This document shows positions 1 to 13,400 of a DNA stretch of 64,000 nt, one piece after another. Every line of letters starts with the position of its first letter. Position 1 is the first letter of the stretch. The stretch is taken from the NCBI RefSeq assembly GCF_964355755.1, contig NC_092675.1, positions 30,342,912-30,406,911 on the forward strand, read 5' to 3'. The notes under the pieces were generated by a model, which saw only the letters and a list, made by a program, of their open reading frames with translations, was not told the DNA's origin and ran no database searches. The DNA comes from Antedon mediterranea. Its lineage: Eukaryota; Echinodermata; Crinoidea; Comatulida; Antedonidae. A program made the position numbers and the translations under genes.

Positions 1-514
1 TTAGGTATGTTAGTATGGATACAGTAGATTAGTTCAATTGCTTTCAAAATGCAACAAAGTTTGGCGTCAAAACTCTTTCAACCTTGATCATCAAAACCTA
101 ATCAAAAGAAATTAATCAAATTCCTAATGAATAAATCTCGCTGATCAGGTAAACTTAAAGATAGACATTGTTCTGATAATTTAGCAAAGACTTATCAACA
201 ATAAATCTGTGATATCTACAAATCTGTAATTGAATCACCTTTGAAATATTGACCTACATATTCTAATTGCTTCCTTTCTAGGTCACCATACACATTTATT
301 GAGAATATGGAATTTCCTGTAAAAGGTCTCATAAAATTCTGAAATATCATGTATAAACCATAATTTAAACTGATTTCCAAACTTGTCATTTTTTATATCA
401 AGAAAACAAATTCCAAACAAATATCTGTCAACACTGAAAAAAACAAGGGTTTAAAAAAATAAAAATATTGAAACCACATATTCCAGTCTCATTGCAGTAC
501 TGTAGTTTGAAAAA

Positions 515-697
515 TGAGTATTTGCGTATCCAGGTCTGTCTGCAGTAAAAGATGAGTATTTGCATATCCAGGCCAATCTGCAAACATGAGTATTTGTATA
601 TTCAGGTCTGTCTGCAGTGAAAGATGAGTATTTGCATATCCAGGTCTGTCTGCATTAAAAATGAGTATTTACATATCCAGGTCTCATTCTGCAATAG
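515..697 (+). repeat. Minisatellite, 35-38-bp unit, five copies
   Basis: GAGTATTTGCATATCCAGGT starts units at 515, 553, 588, 625 and 662, each followed by CTGTCTGCA. Units are diverged. Confidence 0.85.
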
Positions 698-1760
698 TTT
701 TTTTTAATGTTGACTCAAACTTTCCTGCTGTCTCAATATCAGGAATATATCAAGGGACTCAATCATTTAAAATAAAAAAAACTACATTTCGTCTGAGAAA
801 ATTTAAGAAAATATTTCAGATACAACTGACTATTCTAATTAAATAGAGTTTTACTTAGATTGATTGCTTTAGATAAGTACTACTACAGGGGCCAACATTT
901 GAGTGCCAAACTCTTGCAACTTAGTACGTTTTAAGTTAATATTGAGAATGCTTATGTACAATAATAAAACAAATCATCTGCTACACTGCCATCATATTTG
1001 TACACATTAAACATCCCAGAATAGAAACTCCTTTAGGATTACTAAATATCACAGAAAGTAGTCTTCTATCCTACAATATCATCTTTTAAAAACAGGCGGG
1101 AATTGTACTAACATCTACCCACAGGTTGTGAAGCAACTCGCAGCTGTTACAATGGGATACACAGTTGTGAACTTGTGTGTGAAACATTAGCACGGTATTT
1201 TTTTCTATCACACTCTAAGAAAGTAACTATATATGGATAAAATGAAAGTATAATGTTAAAAAAATGCCATGGAAATCATCAAAAAACAAGTTAGCACAAA
1301 ATAATGACATTTCAAAAAATATTAAATTAACTTGGAAGAATTTGGGAAATAAATACATGATTTCTTGATGTTTTATTACAGGGGAGTAGCTGAGTGGAAA
1401 GCCTAGGGGATACATGAATCATAGAAATGAATTATTATTCATCGTCTGCATTACACATTTCTATACTGTTGTTGTATTAATGCACCTGTATTTTAACAAC
1501 AGTTTCTGTATTTGCAGATGTTTTTAGTGAATGTATGTCTCAAGTCTGGAAAAGTATCTCATAAATGGCAGGCAATAAAGTTTGATGGCATTTTCAAAGG
1601 ATTGCTGATATAAAGTTTGCGGTCACCACGTCTATTAGTTCTAACTGTTCAGTTTCTCAATGTTTGGATCAATATGCTTTGATCGTCCTCAGGAATGAGA
1701 ATTTTCAAAAGACACTGCAATGCCATATTTATGGATTTGTGTATTATGAAAAAATGTTAG

Positions 1761-1761
<1 letters not shown>

Positions 1762-1795
<34 letters not shown>

Positions 1796-1801
1796 TAATA
1801 A
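1762..1801 (+). repeat. (TAA)n microsatellite
   Basis: Uninterrupted ATA/ATT triplets with one late interruption. Confidence 0.9.
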
Positions 1802-2069
1802 AATGAGTGAAAATGCAATGTTAATAGTGTTGCTGATTTTTGTTATAAATAATAATATGACCTTTTGATGAAATGAGTTAATCTAATTATTTGATGATAA
1901 TGATATATCTCAGAAAATAAAGACCATTGCTTTTTTTATTTTTGAATTACATATGCATGCAACAATGATTAACTCACCAATTACAGGATGGATAAACTAT
2001 TTTATAATTTATCATGCAAATAAACCACATTTGAAGCTTAGGGAGTGGAGTTAAAAGATTCGTGAGTTG

Positions 2070-2146
2070 CAAACCTGGCACTAGGTCAGGATTGAACTTT
2101 GGACCTTGGGATTGGAAGGCAACGGGTTAACCACCAAGATAGCTCC
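2070..2146 (-). mobile_element. Possible tRNA-derived SINE head
   Basis: The minus strand reads GGAGCTATCTTGGTGGTTAA and then a B-box-like AGTTCAATCC about 50 nt on, with a CCTT...AAGG anticodon-like stem between. It looks tRNA-derived, but no tail or second copy was identified. Confidence 0.35.
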
Positions 2147-3242
2147 ACTACAAAACTTGAACTAAGTTGCGTTAACATAAAATGATTTTCACTGCTAGAA
2201 ATAGAAAATGGTGGTGTTACAGAAGAAGAAAGATGGTTGAACAGACGAAGGAATATGGGAATTTATACCGACGTTTTCACTATAAATGTAATAGAAAACA
2301 TATTCTAGGTAAAGAAACTAGATAACTGAACAGGTGTGTTGAAACTGACAATGACTGACAGATTGAATGACATCAACAGGTTTGATGAAAAGACACATAC
2401 ATTTATACAAAAAGCGTGTTTAATACAACCATTTAGACAAAAATCTATCAAGAGCAGGCAAAGATAGGTTGACTAAAACAATTCTTAGTGTCTGAAAACA
2501 AATATTTTCAGTGTTATTATAATAATCTTTAGCATCCCAAATTCCCAGAGTACTTTGCAATCTAAATCGAATATCTTAAGTTTGTTCTCTGGTGTAAAAC
2601 ATGCTGTCACAAACATTTTGTTGATAAAGAATTAATATTGAGTGTGAATTGGGCTAGTAGAAACAAGTAAAGTGATTTAACCTTACATAAAAACAGACAA
2701 CTTTCAACAGGGCGTTGCCGCTGGATCTGTCAGGCATACGTCTGTTGGATCACACTATAGAGACTTATTAGAGTACTGTTCAAAGGGATGACATTCAAAT
2801 TTGATAACAAAACTTGACATTTCAACATGTAGTAGCATGTTTATTATATCCCTTGAGGTGTTGAAGATGCGTTTACCAACCCATCCCATTAATTTATCTA
2901 TTAAGATAGTAAGTTGATACATAAGGGGGTTGATGACTAGTGAAGGAAGAACTCCTCTTGGACAAATCTACAAACTATCTTATCCTTTTGTATTCCCCTC
3001 AACTTTCATTTTTTATATGAACGTCAGAAGTGAAACTCTACAGCTTCGTTCAATTCGGAACAAAGCTGTGAGAATATAAACAAAATAAATCATTAAAATA
3101 ATTGTGAGTAAAGGTAGTTTAAATATTTATTTCTGATTTCAAATTTAATAAACACATACTATTCTAAACTTATGCATTTCTACATGTTGCTACTAAAGTA
3201 AAACTAACTGCTTTAGGAAAAGTAAGAAATCTGCTAAGTGTA

Positions 3243-3391
3243 AAGCTCTGTCTACACTATCATCAAACTAGTTTGATAAAAAAAGTGTGATGTGCCCAAA
3301 TATGGTAGTGATATGCCCAAATATGGTTGACATCTTCATGTCACTTTTTTGTAACATAAAGTTTGATAGCGCAGAGTCTGACAGAGCTTAA
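3243..3391. mobile_element. MITE family A copy 1
   Basis: About 150-bp palindromic element. The terminus AAGCTCTGTCTACACTATC and an inner block with AAACTAGTTTGA are mirrored at the far end (GTTTGATAGC...GACAGAGCTTA), around a core with CCCAAATATGGTAGTGATATG. It lies in the large CPLANE1 intron region. Confidence 0.8.
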
Positions 3392-6300
3392 GTATGAGTA
3401 GTACTCCCACCAAGTATACAAATGATCTAACCTTAATTGTGTCATCATCAGGAATTATGTACGGCTACTGTATATAAACATCATTACATGATCAATCAAA
3501 TAATAATATATCATAAATATATTTCGAATAGTACTTTCTCATTTTTCTAATGTATTTTTTTATGGATACAGTGTTTTCTGAAGTAAATAATGAATGAATA
3601 GATAATAAAGTTCTGACCAATCATTATGACTAATCATACTAATCCTAAAGTATTGACCAATCATAATTAATCTTTATTGACCAATCATGAAGTACTATAA
3701 TCTTAATTTCAGTGGTTGTACCTAAAAAGATTTCTTTAATGTTTTAAGCTCTTTTAAAACTATATTTAAGAACTCTTTCAAAATGATATTTATCTTGTTA
3801 ATGTAACTATCAAATATTCAGTATTTTAGGGGAAAAACAAAATTGGTTAAGGTAATTTGGGCTTGGAAATATACCGAATTTAATATTAATTTAAAAAAAG
3901 AGCAAAATTTAAAATGTGAAATCAAAACAAATGACAAAGCTGACTGTGACACATTTGCAAACAGATAATTACTAAAACAACTATTATTTCTCTAAAAAAT
4001 AATAGATTATTCCAAGTAAAAAAACATGCATTTTTTGTTAACATTTTATCAGGGGTGCTAATTAACGTCATTTGCTTGTTAAAGAGAGTTTAAACGTTAC
4101 TTTCACTGCGGCAGATTTGAAACAACTGATTTAACATCGTAAATGTCACTATGATAGTGAATTACAGTAGTCGTCAAATCAATGTTGTTAACTTTCACAA
4201 TTACTCGGCTTCTTCTGCTTTACCAAATTTGAATCATCTCTTTTGTTGACAATTCTACATTATTTCTTTTATATAATCGCAACCAACATAAAATGTTGGA
4301 GTGTTCTTTCAAGTACAGCCAGCAACAAACGTCTATCATAGTACGCTATGAACTTTGTGTCAAAACTGACAAAACAACAATTATTAGTTTAAAATAAAAT
4401 GTTATTAACTATGTTTAATGTACAAAATACAAACCAGCATTAACCCCTACCCTACAACATACGTAGTATACTTAAGTTGTTATAAAACGTTTCTAAGCTT
4501 ATGATGTTTTATTGCCGGTATAAACATAGATATTATTGGGAATTTTTGGTATCATAAATTTGTTTCTCACTAATTCAAATGCATTAGATAGAAATGTTAT
4601 TAGTATTATTAAGAATAAAAACTGTTGAAATCACAACAGTGTTGTTGGTGGGTAAATATTCTCAACAAATGGTTTCCAAAAAAGCAAGTAACAACACATT
4701 ACAAATTAGTGTGACAAGGAAAGCTGTACTTAAACCTAGACAATGATCTAAAATTCATTGATATAAAACATTGATAAATTACATTCTCTCACTCCTTTCT
4801 TGCTATACAGATTTAAAATTTATCGATAGGGTTGGCATCTACAGCTCTTTCATTAATTTTTAAATCCCTACTCTCTAATGGTTCCTTCCTGAGAGATCAC
4901 CAAGAAATTTATTGACGGAAACCCTTTCCTTGTATTTTCCACGTTTCACTGTGCATCACTGAATACCGTGCATCTATCTGTACCTCTTTTATATCTCATA
5001 GATTATATTGGTAATTGTGTAATTCCAAAAAATGAATTAAATTCACTCAGAGGCACTAATATGGGGGCTGAAAGGGGCAGATAATCTGATCAAGAGATTA
5101 ACAGACAAACTGAAATCATCAAATAAATGTGAAAATATCAACTTTCTATTTAAACAGAAGCGTGAACATATTATCATTCATTCTCAAACATGATTTGAGT
5201 ACGTCTGAATGAGCTTTAATTGTTGCAAAGATATGTTAATTAGAAATTTTTGTAAAACTTGTAAATGGAAGTTACAATGTAAAAACACTAAGCACATGAT
5301 AAACCAGTACAGAATTACTAGTAGAGGATGAAAAAAAAAACTTCTCTAGTAAGAAATGACCACTCTTGAAATATAATCTACATTTTGAAACCCACCCCTG
5401 ATGTGTACCCCTCTTGGTAATTGATAATAGAGCCCTGGATTGAGCAGAATCAAGGACAAACGGAAAGAGACAATTGAACTGTATCATGCAATGTTACACC
5501 ATATTGTAAATGCTTTTTTTTTGTTAAACTGTACTATTAAATGTATGTACATCATTGTCTTACTTGGTAGCTTGGCAAAACCCGCTTGGAGGATAAGTTA
5601 ACACCCATGAGATAAACTTAAATTCAATTATTATAAGTATAGCAGCAGCAATACTCCCCCAGGAAAGACTGTATTAAGTGTATACATTAGTTTCAACAAC
5701 TGGGGTGATAATGTTATGTTCCTGGAGGCTGCTGCAATATCTACTATCTACTATGTTTCGAGTCAGACTGAAACAACAATTTCATTCAGAATTCCCTTAT
5801 CACGAAAGCAAGACAGACTCTGTGGAGGTCTTGTATATATATACAAGACCTCCAATACAAAGATCACTATACAAATGTTGAGATATATTTTATCATAATT
5901 TAAATGACTGAATTCTGTAGCAATGAATATCCATCTCCAGGGATGTATGACTCACTTCAAATAAAATTATACTAAAGGTATGATCAACAAATGCAGACAA
6001 CCTAGATGTATGGTATACATAATTATATTAAATATAAAAACCTATATTTATATATAGTGCATTGGCTTCTTACTTTATAACTATGAAATTATTTCATCAA
6101 AATATTCCAAACCAAGTTAATTCAAGCATGTTTCCCGATGATTAAAGCAAAATTCAATAAAAGAAAATATGAAAGAAAGAAATGAATTTAAAGTGATGAT
6201 GATATTGAATTCATTGCTACTTATGCGTTATGTTCTTATTGTGTCTTGTATTGTTATATTTTTTATATTGACATATTGAAGAAAACATTAATTGTTTGTG

Positions 6301-7400
6301 AATGTGTTTACTTCTAAAACATTTATTATTATTTTTTAATGGTGAAAAAACAAGTTTACAGATTAAATTAGATAATAAATTTCAAATAAAAACAATTTAT
6401 CCTGGGATTTAATGATTTGCATTGAATTTAAATTAACCTTTTATTTCGGAGAGGTCATCACATATCTGTTTTACTTTTAATCTGCAAGTTGATAGACCCA
6501 TATTCACCCTCAGTTGGAAAGCTATATCATGTAGTGCACAACCAACAAATCTGTTGTATAGTGGCAGATTTAGGAATAACGGCGCAGTCCTACCTTCCTC
6601 TGGTGTCACCTTACGTGTCAATTTCAAGTACCGTAATCACATATCAATGTAAGCACTCAAAAAACTATTCCCCTTTGTACCTTATCTTACGATCTTTCTT
6701 GAAAGACCTTAATGTAACCTGTCTCTGCAGTTTCAACCTGATGCATGATTTGACTAGTCTCATTGCTTCTTACAATGTTAAACTTTTATAATATCTACAA
6801 GATATAAAAACTGTCAACCAACGACTCATTGCTCATACAAATGGTATCCGAACTTACAGTACATCTTGTCCGACGCTGAGTTGGGCTTTAGAAGCTCAGT
6901 TGACCTTTGACACTAGGTCCTGTTTTTTAAATGCCTCAACCTGACTTCCCATTAAAGCACTACTTTTCCCAAATACTGATTTGACCTTTGAAATCACCAA
7001 CAAAATCTTAGCTAATTTGACACCGGTGGTGGTCCCAATGTTAAAGCTTCTTGCTTACACTTTTAAATGTTACTGTACATGTCACAATAAATTTGCACTT
7101 ACATATCCTTTAAATAGTGTTGAAATGAAACTAAAAATTAGCTGGCTAGCAATTAAAAAGCAATTTAACGTGTAAAACAAAATGTATCATAGATAAAATT
7201 AATACAAATTGTACAAACTTTATAAAAAGAACACAGTACAGGGAGTTTTATTTATGGACAAAACTATATCAAAATTTGGTGATACACACCAAGACATCGG
7301 TTGATTTGAAAGGAAAATTTGATTCTGTTTTAAATTAACTTACATGTGTGTGTGTTAGTTGTGAACACTGTTATATTATAGGCAGTTGAGTTATACATAC

Positions 7401-10400
7401 CTTGCTAACATAGAAGGAGACTTCTTGCTTTTGCACCCACAACTCTTCATATCTGAGATAACAGCTGTAGATGTCATTGTGGACATAAACATCATCTTTG
7501 AATTCTGCGGTATTTGTTGGTTTATAGCGACAGCAAGCGTTGAACCATCGTTGGTGTGTCTTGCTACGAAGGCTCCTCGTTGTGGCATGGTGCTACAAGA
7601 TGAGCTGAGGCTAGACAATGGTGTGTTTAGTGATGTCCATTCAGCTGAATATGATAGAGCACTATAGATAAAACAAGATATTTTTTTAGTTAACACGTTT
7701 ATCAATTTTGTACGGTAATATTCAATTTAAATAATAACAGTAATGTTAGTGTAGCTAGTGGTTACCATTGTTCTGTCCTTTAATATTTAAATGCATAAAA
7801 TCTCTTAGCTTTGGAAATAGTGTGGAATATTAAGCCTCATAATGATAACATAGATTTTTAGTTCTTGTCAATTCACTGTATACTATATAATTGGTGATTT
7901 TACCAGGCAAAGTGTGTTAAAATTGAACTAATATGTAATATTACTAGGCCTAGGGTATCTTTTAAACTTCAATAAATAATGACTAAACTGCCAGTTTTAT
8001 TATAATATACAAATAATATCATAATAGTTGAACTGAAAGTTAACTGATTCCAAGTTGGTACTACAATGAAGGAAGTTAATGTTTGTCAACACTACACCTT
8101 TTCTTTGTAATCTCCATAAGTAATATAATATCGCGTTATGTAATAATTTAATTAAAACAATAATGTGTAGCGTGCAATAGAAAAGCTGTTTGTACTATGG
8201 TAGACAAAGCGTCGCCACAATACACAAACCAAACATGTGGTAGTGAATATACCATAGTTTACATGATCAGCCTAAACTTTGCCTAAAAGCCTTGTTCAAC
8301 AGACTTCCTAATGAAAGTGCGTAATCAACATACTGGTGATATATCAGTGTATGGTTCCTGCAATATGACAACAGTGATTACATTGCCTTCCTTGTGAGGT
8401 AACAGAGAGGGCTATATCATTCCCATGAAATTATGCCAATTGACAACTGTGCTCTACTTTGTCTCTGATTAAATTTATACTGAAACAACAGTTTATAAAT
8501 CTTACTAAAACACTGTGCATTATCTTTTTAGATAAAAACTAGAAATTTGACATCTGTTTTATATCCATATTTAATCAATTTTGCATTAAATTCTTTATTG
8601 TTAAACAATTTATTGTTCAAAATAAAGAGTCAAAAGGAAATGTTGGAATGTTCTATATTAATTAAGAATCATTTTTAACTATAAAAAAGGAAATTAAGCT
8701 TTGTGCAGAATTACACATGAAACTAGTTTGACAAAAAAAATGTGAAGTGCCCAAAAGTGGTAGTGATATGACATCATCATGCCCACATGGGCCTAATTTT
8801 GTTGTCAAAGAAAAGTCTAATAAAAGATTTTTATGAAATTAAAATAATATGTTTAAAACGAAGAAAAATATTGTTGTTAACTCAAACAAAATGTGGAAGG
8901 TGATGATCAATGGAGCATGACAGCACTGACCTAATAATGACCTTAAACAAATGTGCAGACATTTTATAGGGAAATTAATTAAAATATTAATTTAATAATG
9001 TAATACTTATCAGAATAGTCATGTCTCCGGTATATTCTATAGTCACCACCAGATATACTTTTACTAATCATCAGTGCTTCTATGAATGGATGACTAGCTG
9101 GGATCAGGAATGCTTGTAGACTAAAACCCAGTACCGTTTTGATTTTATGATCTTTCGGGAAATTATCGCGTAATGACTTATGATTTTCATTAATTGTTGG
9201 TAAATGATTTGGAATAATGTGATTTGAATGGTAATACCTGTACCTGGAATTGAACACGTTTGATTGGTTTAGCCATCTGAGAAGAAGGACAGACACTTGG
9301 ATACAACTTGCAGAATTAAAGACAAAACTACACAAGCAGCATTTACCAAGAACCTGAAATACAGAAAATAAACAGAGATTAAATTAACTAAATTAAAATA
9401 ACTGTGATTATGTTTTGTAACTAAAAAATACACAAAGTAAAATGACTTTTGTATATCGAAGATTAACCAAATTATGGAACAAACTTTCAAATGACACAAC
9501 AACAAAATCTATGACAAAACTTTTAAAAATTCAATCCAAAATATTAGTGATTAAGTATTAAGTATCTTTTGCCTTGAATTCCTTCCATTTTGTATATATA
9601 CTGTATGTTTTGTAGATGTGTGTATATACATAATATAAATTATTTTAAGTTGTTTTAGAATTATTTTTATTATATATATATTATAATGTTCTCTACTGTT
9701 ATTCAGTATAAAGACAAAATGAATAAATAAATAAAGTGACAAAACAGTTAAAAAATATATCAACCAACTGATAGAGTTGAGTAGTGGAAATATTATAATT
9801 GTCAGATTTTCACTTTCTTTATTTACTGGACAGCAGAGACCATTCGTCTTAATTAAAAGGTGAAAAGAAGAGAAATTTAGTTCCGTTTATACTTCTACTT
9901 AAGAGAGCCACTGTTGACCATTTTTATTACTTCTAAAGAAAGTGTTCATTTTAAATTGGGAATGACATAATGCGGCTTATAGGTGTGTATGCACAAGATT
10001 ACATTTGCTACAGTTAGACAAATATCTCAACTCAGTCAGTTTCAAATGAATGAAATCCCAAGCAAAGGACATTTATGTACTTTCAAATTTATTTTACTGA
10101 GTTGAAATGCTAAAACTCAAGGTTATAGGATAAAATCAATTTTGAATTATAAAGTAAATTGTCAATGTCACTCAAAAATAGATAGTTTTAAAGTTTCAAG
10201 GCAGACTTCTTACCCAGACCGGCTAACTATGTTGAGGGAACATTTTGACATACTTCCTCTTGTGTATTATAGTTGAGTATTTTAATGTGTATACTTGTAA
10301 TTATTATAATAATTATTGTTATTTTGCCATTATTGAAATTAATAATATTCTTGAAATATGAAAGATATGAAACATGTACAGTATTCATTAAGAGTAGGAA

Positions 10401-13400
10401 AAGGAACTTGGCCTTGCCAATCCCAATGTTTCTATTGGTTTTGATGAAATAAAATAAATTAAATGTATAGTAAAATCACACTATTCTGAATTTGAATAAC
10501 TCAAATATTAAAAAGTGATACATTATTTATATAAAAAGAGCCTAATCTAATGATTTGTTAAATTTATTATTTTCTAAAAGTGTAAAAGTAAAAGCAGTCT
10601 AATAATATAATTTTTTTTTAAATGAATGAAGTGAATAATATGTATAAGACATTTCAAGACCGTCCTACAAACATATAGGAAGGATATTCAATTATGTTTT
10701 AATCTGCTTCACGGGTAGGATAAAATTAACTTACGTAATATTAGGTTGATAAGTTGTTTAATTTTTGTCTCTGGAAATTACTAATAAATGACAAACCAGC
10801 AAATGAAGAATCTTGAGTATTTTGATTTGTCTTTTTTTAGATTTGTGTTAAGCTCTGTCTATACTTACTATCAATCAAACTAGTTTGACAAAAAAGGTGT
10901 GATGTGTCCAAATATGGTAATGATATGACATCACCATGTCCATATATGGGCACATCACATTTTGTTGTCACATACATTTTGGTAGCGTAGACAGAGCTGA
11001 AAGAATTGTTAAAAATACTGTTTGCTTTTTATTGTTACAGATTATTATTGTATAATAAACAAAATAATACCTAAAGGAATAGATTTAGGGATTTTTTTTT
11101 TATTTTACAAAATTCTAATTGTAATTTAGGATTTTCAGTTTTATTTTAAACTCTTCTTGTTAAGTTGTTAATTTAATTTGTGTATGATGCCATTGAGGTG
11201 AACAAGTGTTGCTGTAATTAAATAAAGTTGTTGTTATTATACTATAGTGAGCCTAGTATGAACATGGAGGAGAAAAAGACCATCAAGGTGTAAACAAGGA
11301 AAGACTATGTATGTATTCAAGATGCCACAGTACTATATAAAGCACAAACATTGATAGACATAATAGAACATTGATTGACATTCAATGAATCTTGTTCAAT
11401 AACTCCAGTCATTGTTATTCATATTTAAAATGTATACCTAAATATAATTAAGTATGGTAGATCTTTTGATCTACTGGAAAGGGCAAATGAGAGAAGCGTG
11501 ACTTTAGGACTAAATAAGGTAATAAAATATCATCAATGATGACAATAAAATCACACAGACTTTAGCAAAAATGATTAAATCAGAGAGAATGTTCAAAATT
11601 GATAAGAGGATGACCTAATAGAGCAGGTGGTTTGAACATGCTAACATTAACATCAAAGACGTTCTCAATTACACGTCATGTTCTGTAATGTTCTCGACAA
11701 CTGACAGTTATGATATAATTTCATAATGTTAGAAAGTGAGGTCAAGTCTGTCATAACTGACCCTTTCATTTCAACATTTGGTAAATTATCATGTGAGAAA
11801 CTTTAACTACATTGAAAACATTCCCATAAAATTTAAATATAAAAAGAATGTTTAAATCTGCAGTGTAGACAAGAATATTATATATATATACCCTCTCCTT
11901 CTACCATTCTTTCTTTGTTGTACCGTACAACAACTATAATACTAATATCCAATCAAAGTAATCGTTGAAATCATAATATTAAGAGTGCCCTCTAGGCTTG
12001 GTTGTCTAGTGAACTTGTAAGTATCTCTAAATGAGCGTTCATGAGAAATTATGTCCAGCAAAATATATTGCCACTTAATTCCTTACATATAAAAACAGTT
12101 CTTATTCCCATTACTTAAGCTCTGTCTACACTATCAAACTTTATGTGACAAAAAAAATTGATGTGCCCATAATGACATCTCATTACCATATAGGGGCACA
12201 TCACATTTTTTTTGTCACATAAAGTTTGATAGACAGAGCTAAACAATAAAAAGCATGTAACCCAAACAGTAATGTTACATATTCCCTATAAAAGAATATT
12301 ATTTAAAAAAAAAACTGATTTAACATTAACAACACTGCAAAGAACAAGATATATTTTTAATTCAAAGTCATTCCACTTTTCCATTTAAAAATTGAAAAAA
12401 AAAAATTTGAAAAAAAAAAAAGAAAATTTACAAATTGTAGATTTAATCACAAAAAATAAATCAAATCATAACTTGTGTACTTTATGTATTTGGTTGTTAT
12501 TTTATGTTGATAAGAAAACACTTTTATACTTTCAGCTTTTAAATAAACACATAAACTTTAAAATGAAGAGATAAATGAAACGAAACATTTAAAAAACTAA
12601 TCTTTTTAGTATTTAATTTTATATTGGACCTTATCCTTAATATATTTAATACAAAATGACAGAGAATTTGTTTCAGGAGTTGTAAATGTTCTCTGAAAAT
12701 GTTTGATTAAGATATAAATAAATATTGGAAAGAAATAAATAACAAGGGTTTATACAAATGACAACATGGGATTTCTACTTTACAACCTTTAAGCATACAC
12801 ATCATTTTCTTATTAAAAGTTGATAAAATCCAACCTTTTTTAGAATATAAATTAAATATTTTTGCTGTTGTAGATACAGCGGAATACAAGCTTAAAGCTG
12901 AATTTAATTAACTGACAGGAACACGGCTTATAACATCTTAGTAGGATGGTGAATTTCTAATATTATATTTCTCCAGGGTAGAGATATGAGTTTCATAAGA
13001 GCAATTTAGAGTGTATTATTTAATTCAATAACAAAAATATTTTCTGATATTAGTTTTACTAGTTAAGATTCTATGATCTGGTAAAGGGTAATAATACTTT
13101 TTTTTTTTTTTAGGAAAAATTTATTTAACTTACTGATTTTCAAGTATCTACTGTACATATAGAAATTAAATTAATTAAGTCAATGTACTCTGTTTTATTT
13201 ATTTAAAATAAATAAATGATTATAAATGTAGATTAATGTATTGTTTTTTTATTATTAAGCACACTTAAAGTACATAAGCACACTTAAAGTACATGTTAAG
13301 CACACAATTAAGTACATGTTAAGCCAAGTATTAAACATGATATGATATGATTATCAAAACATGTTCATTATATTGGATTACTTTATGTGTGTAACAACAA

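Larger units (their letters stand above)
1..7400. other. Intronic DNA of CPLANE1 left of the last visible exon
   Basis: No further CPLANE1 exon or other gene was recognised on either strand. Contents are AT-rich sequence, the 515-697 minisatellite, a (TAA)n tract, a tRNA-like fragment and one MITE. Open frames here are short and featureless. Confidence 0.55.

Noticed and set aside
5272-5487. Candidate next CPLANE1 exon (71-codon minus frame)
   Set aside because: Contains GWVS but no match to the conserved YWVGDISW region and no convincing splice borders.
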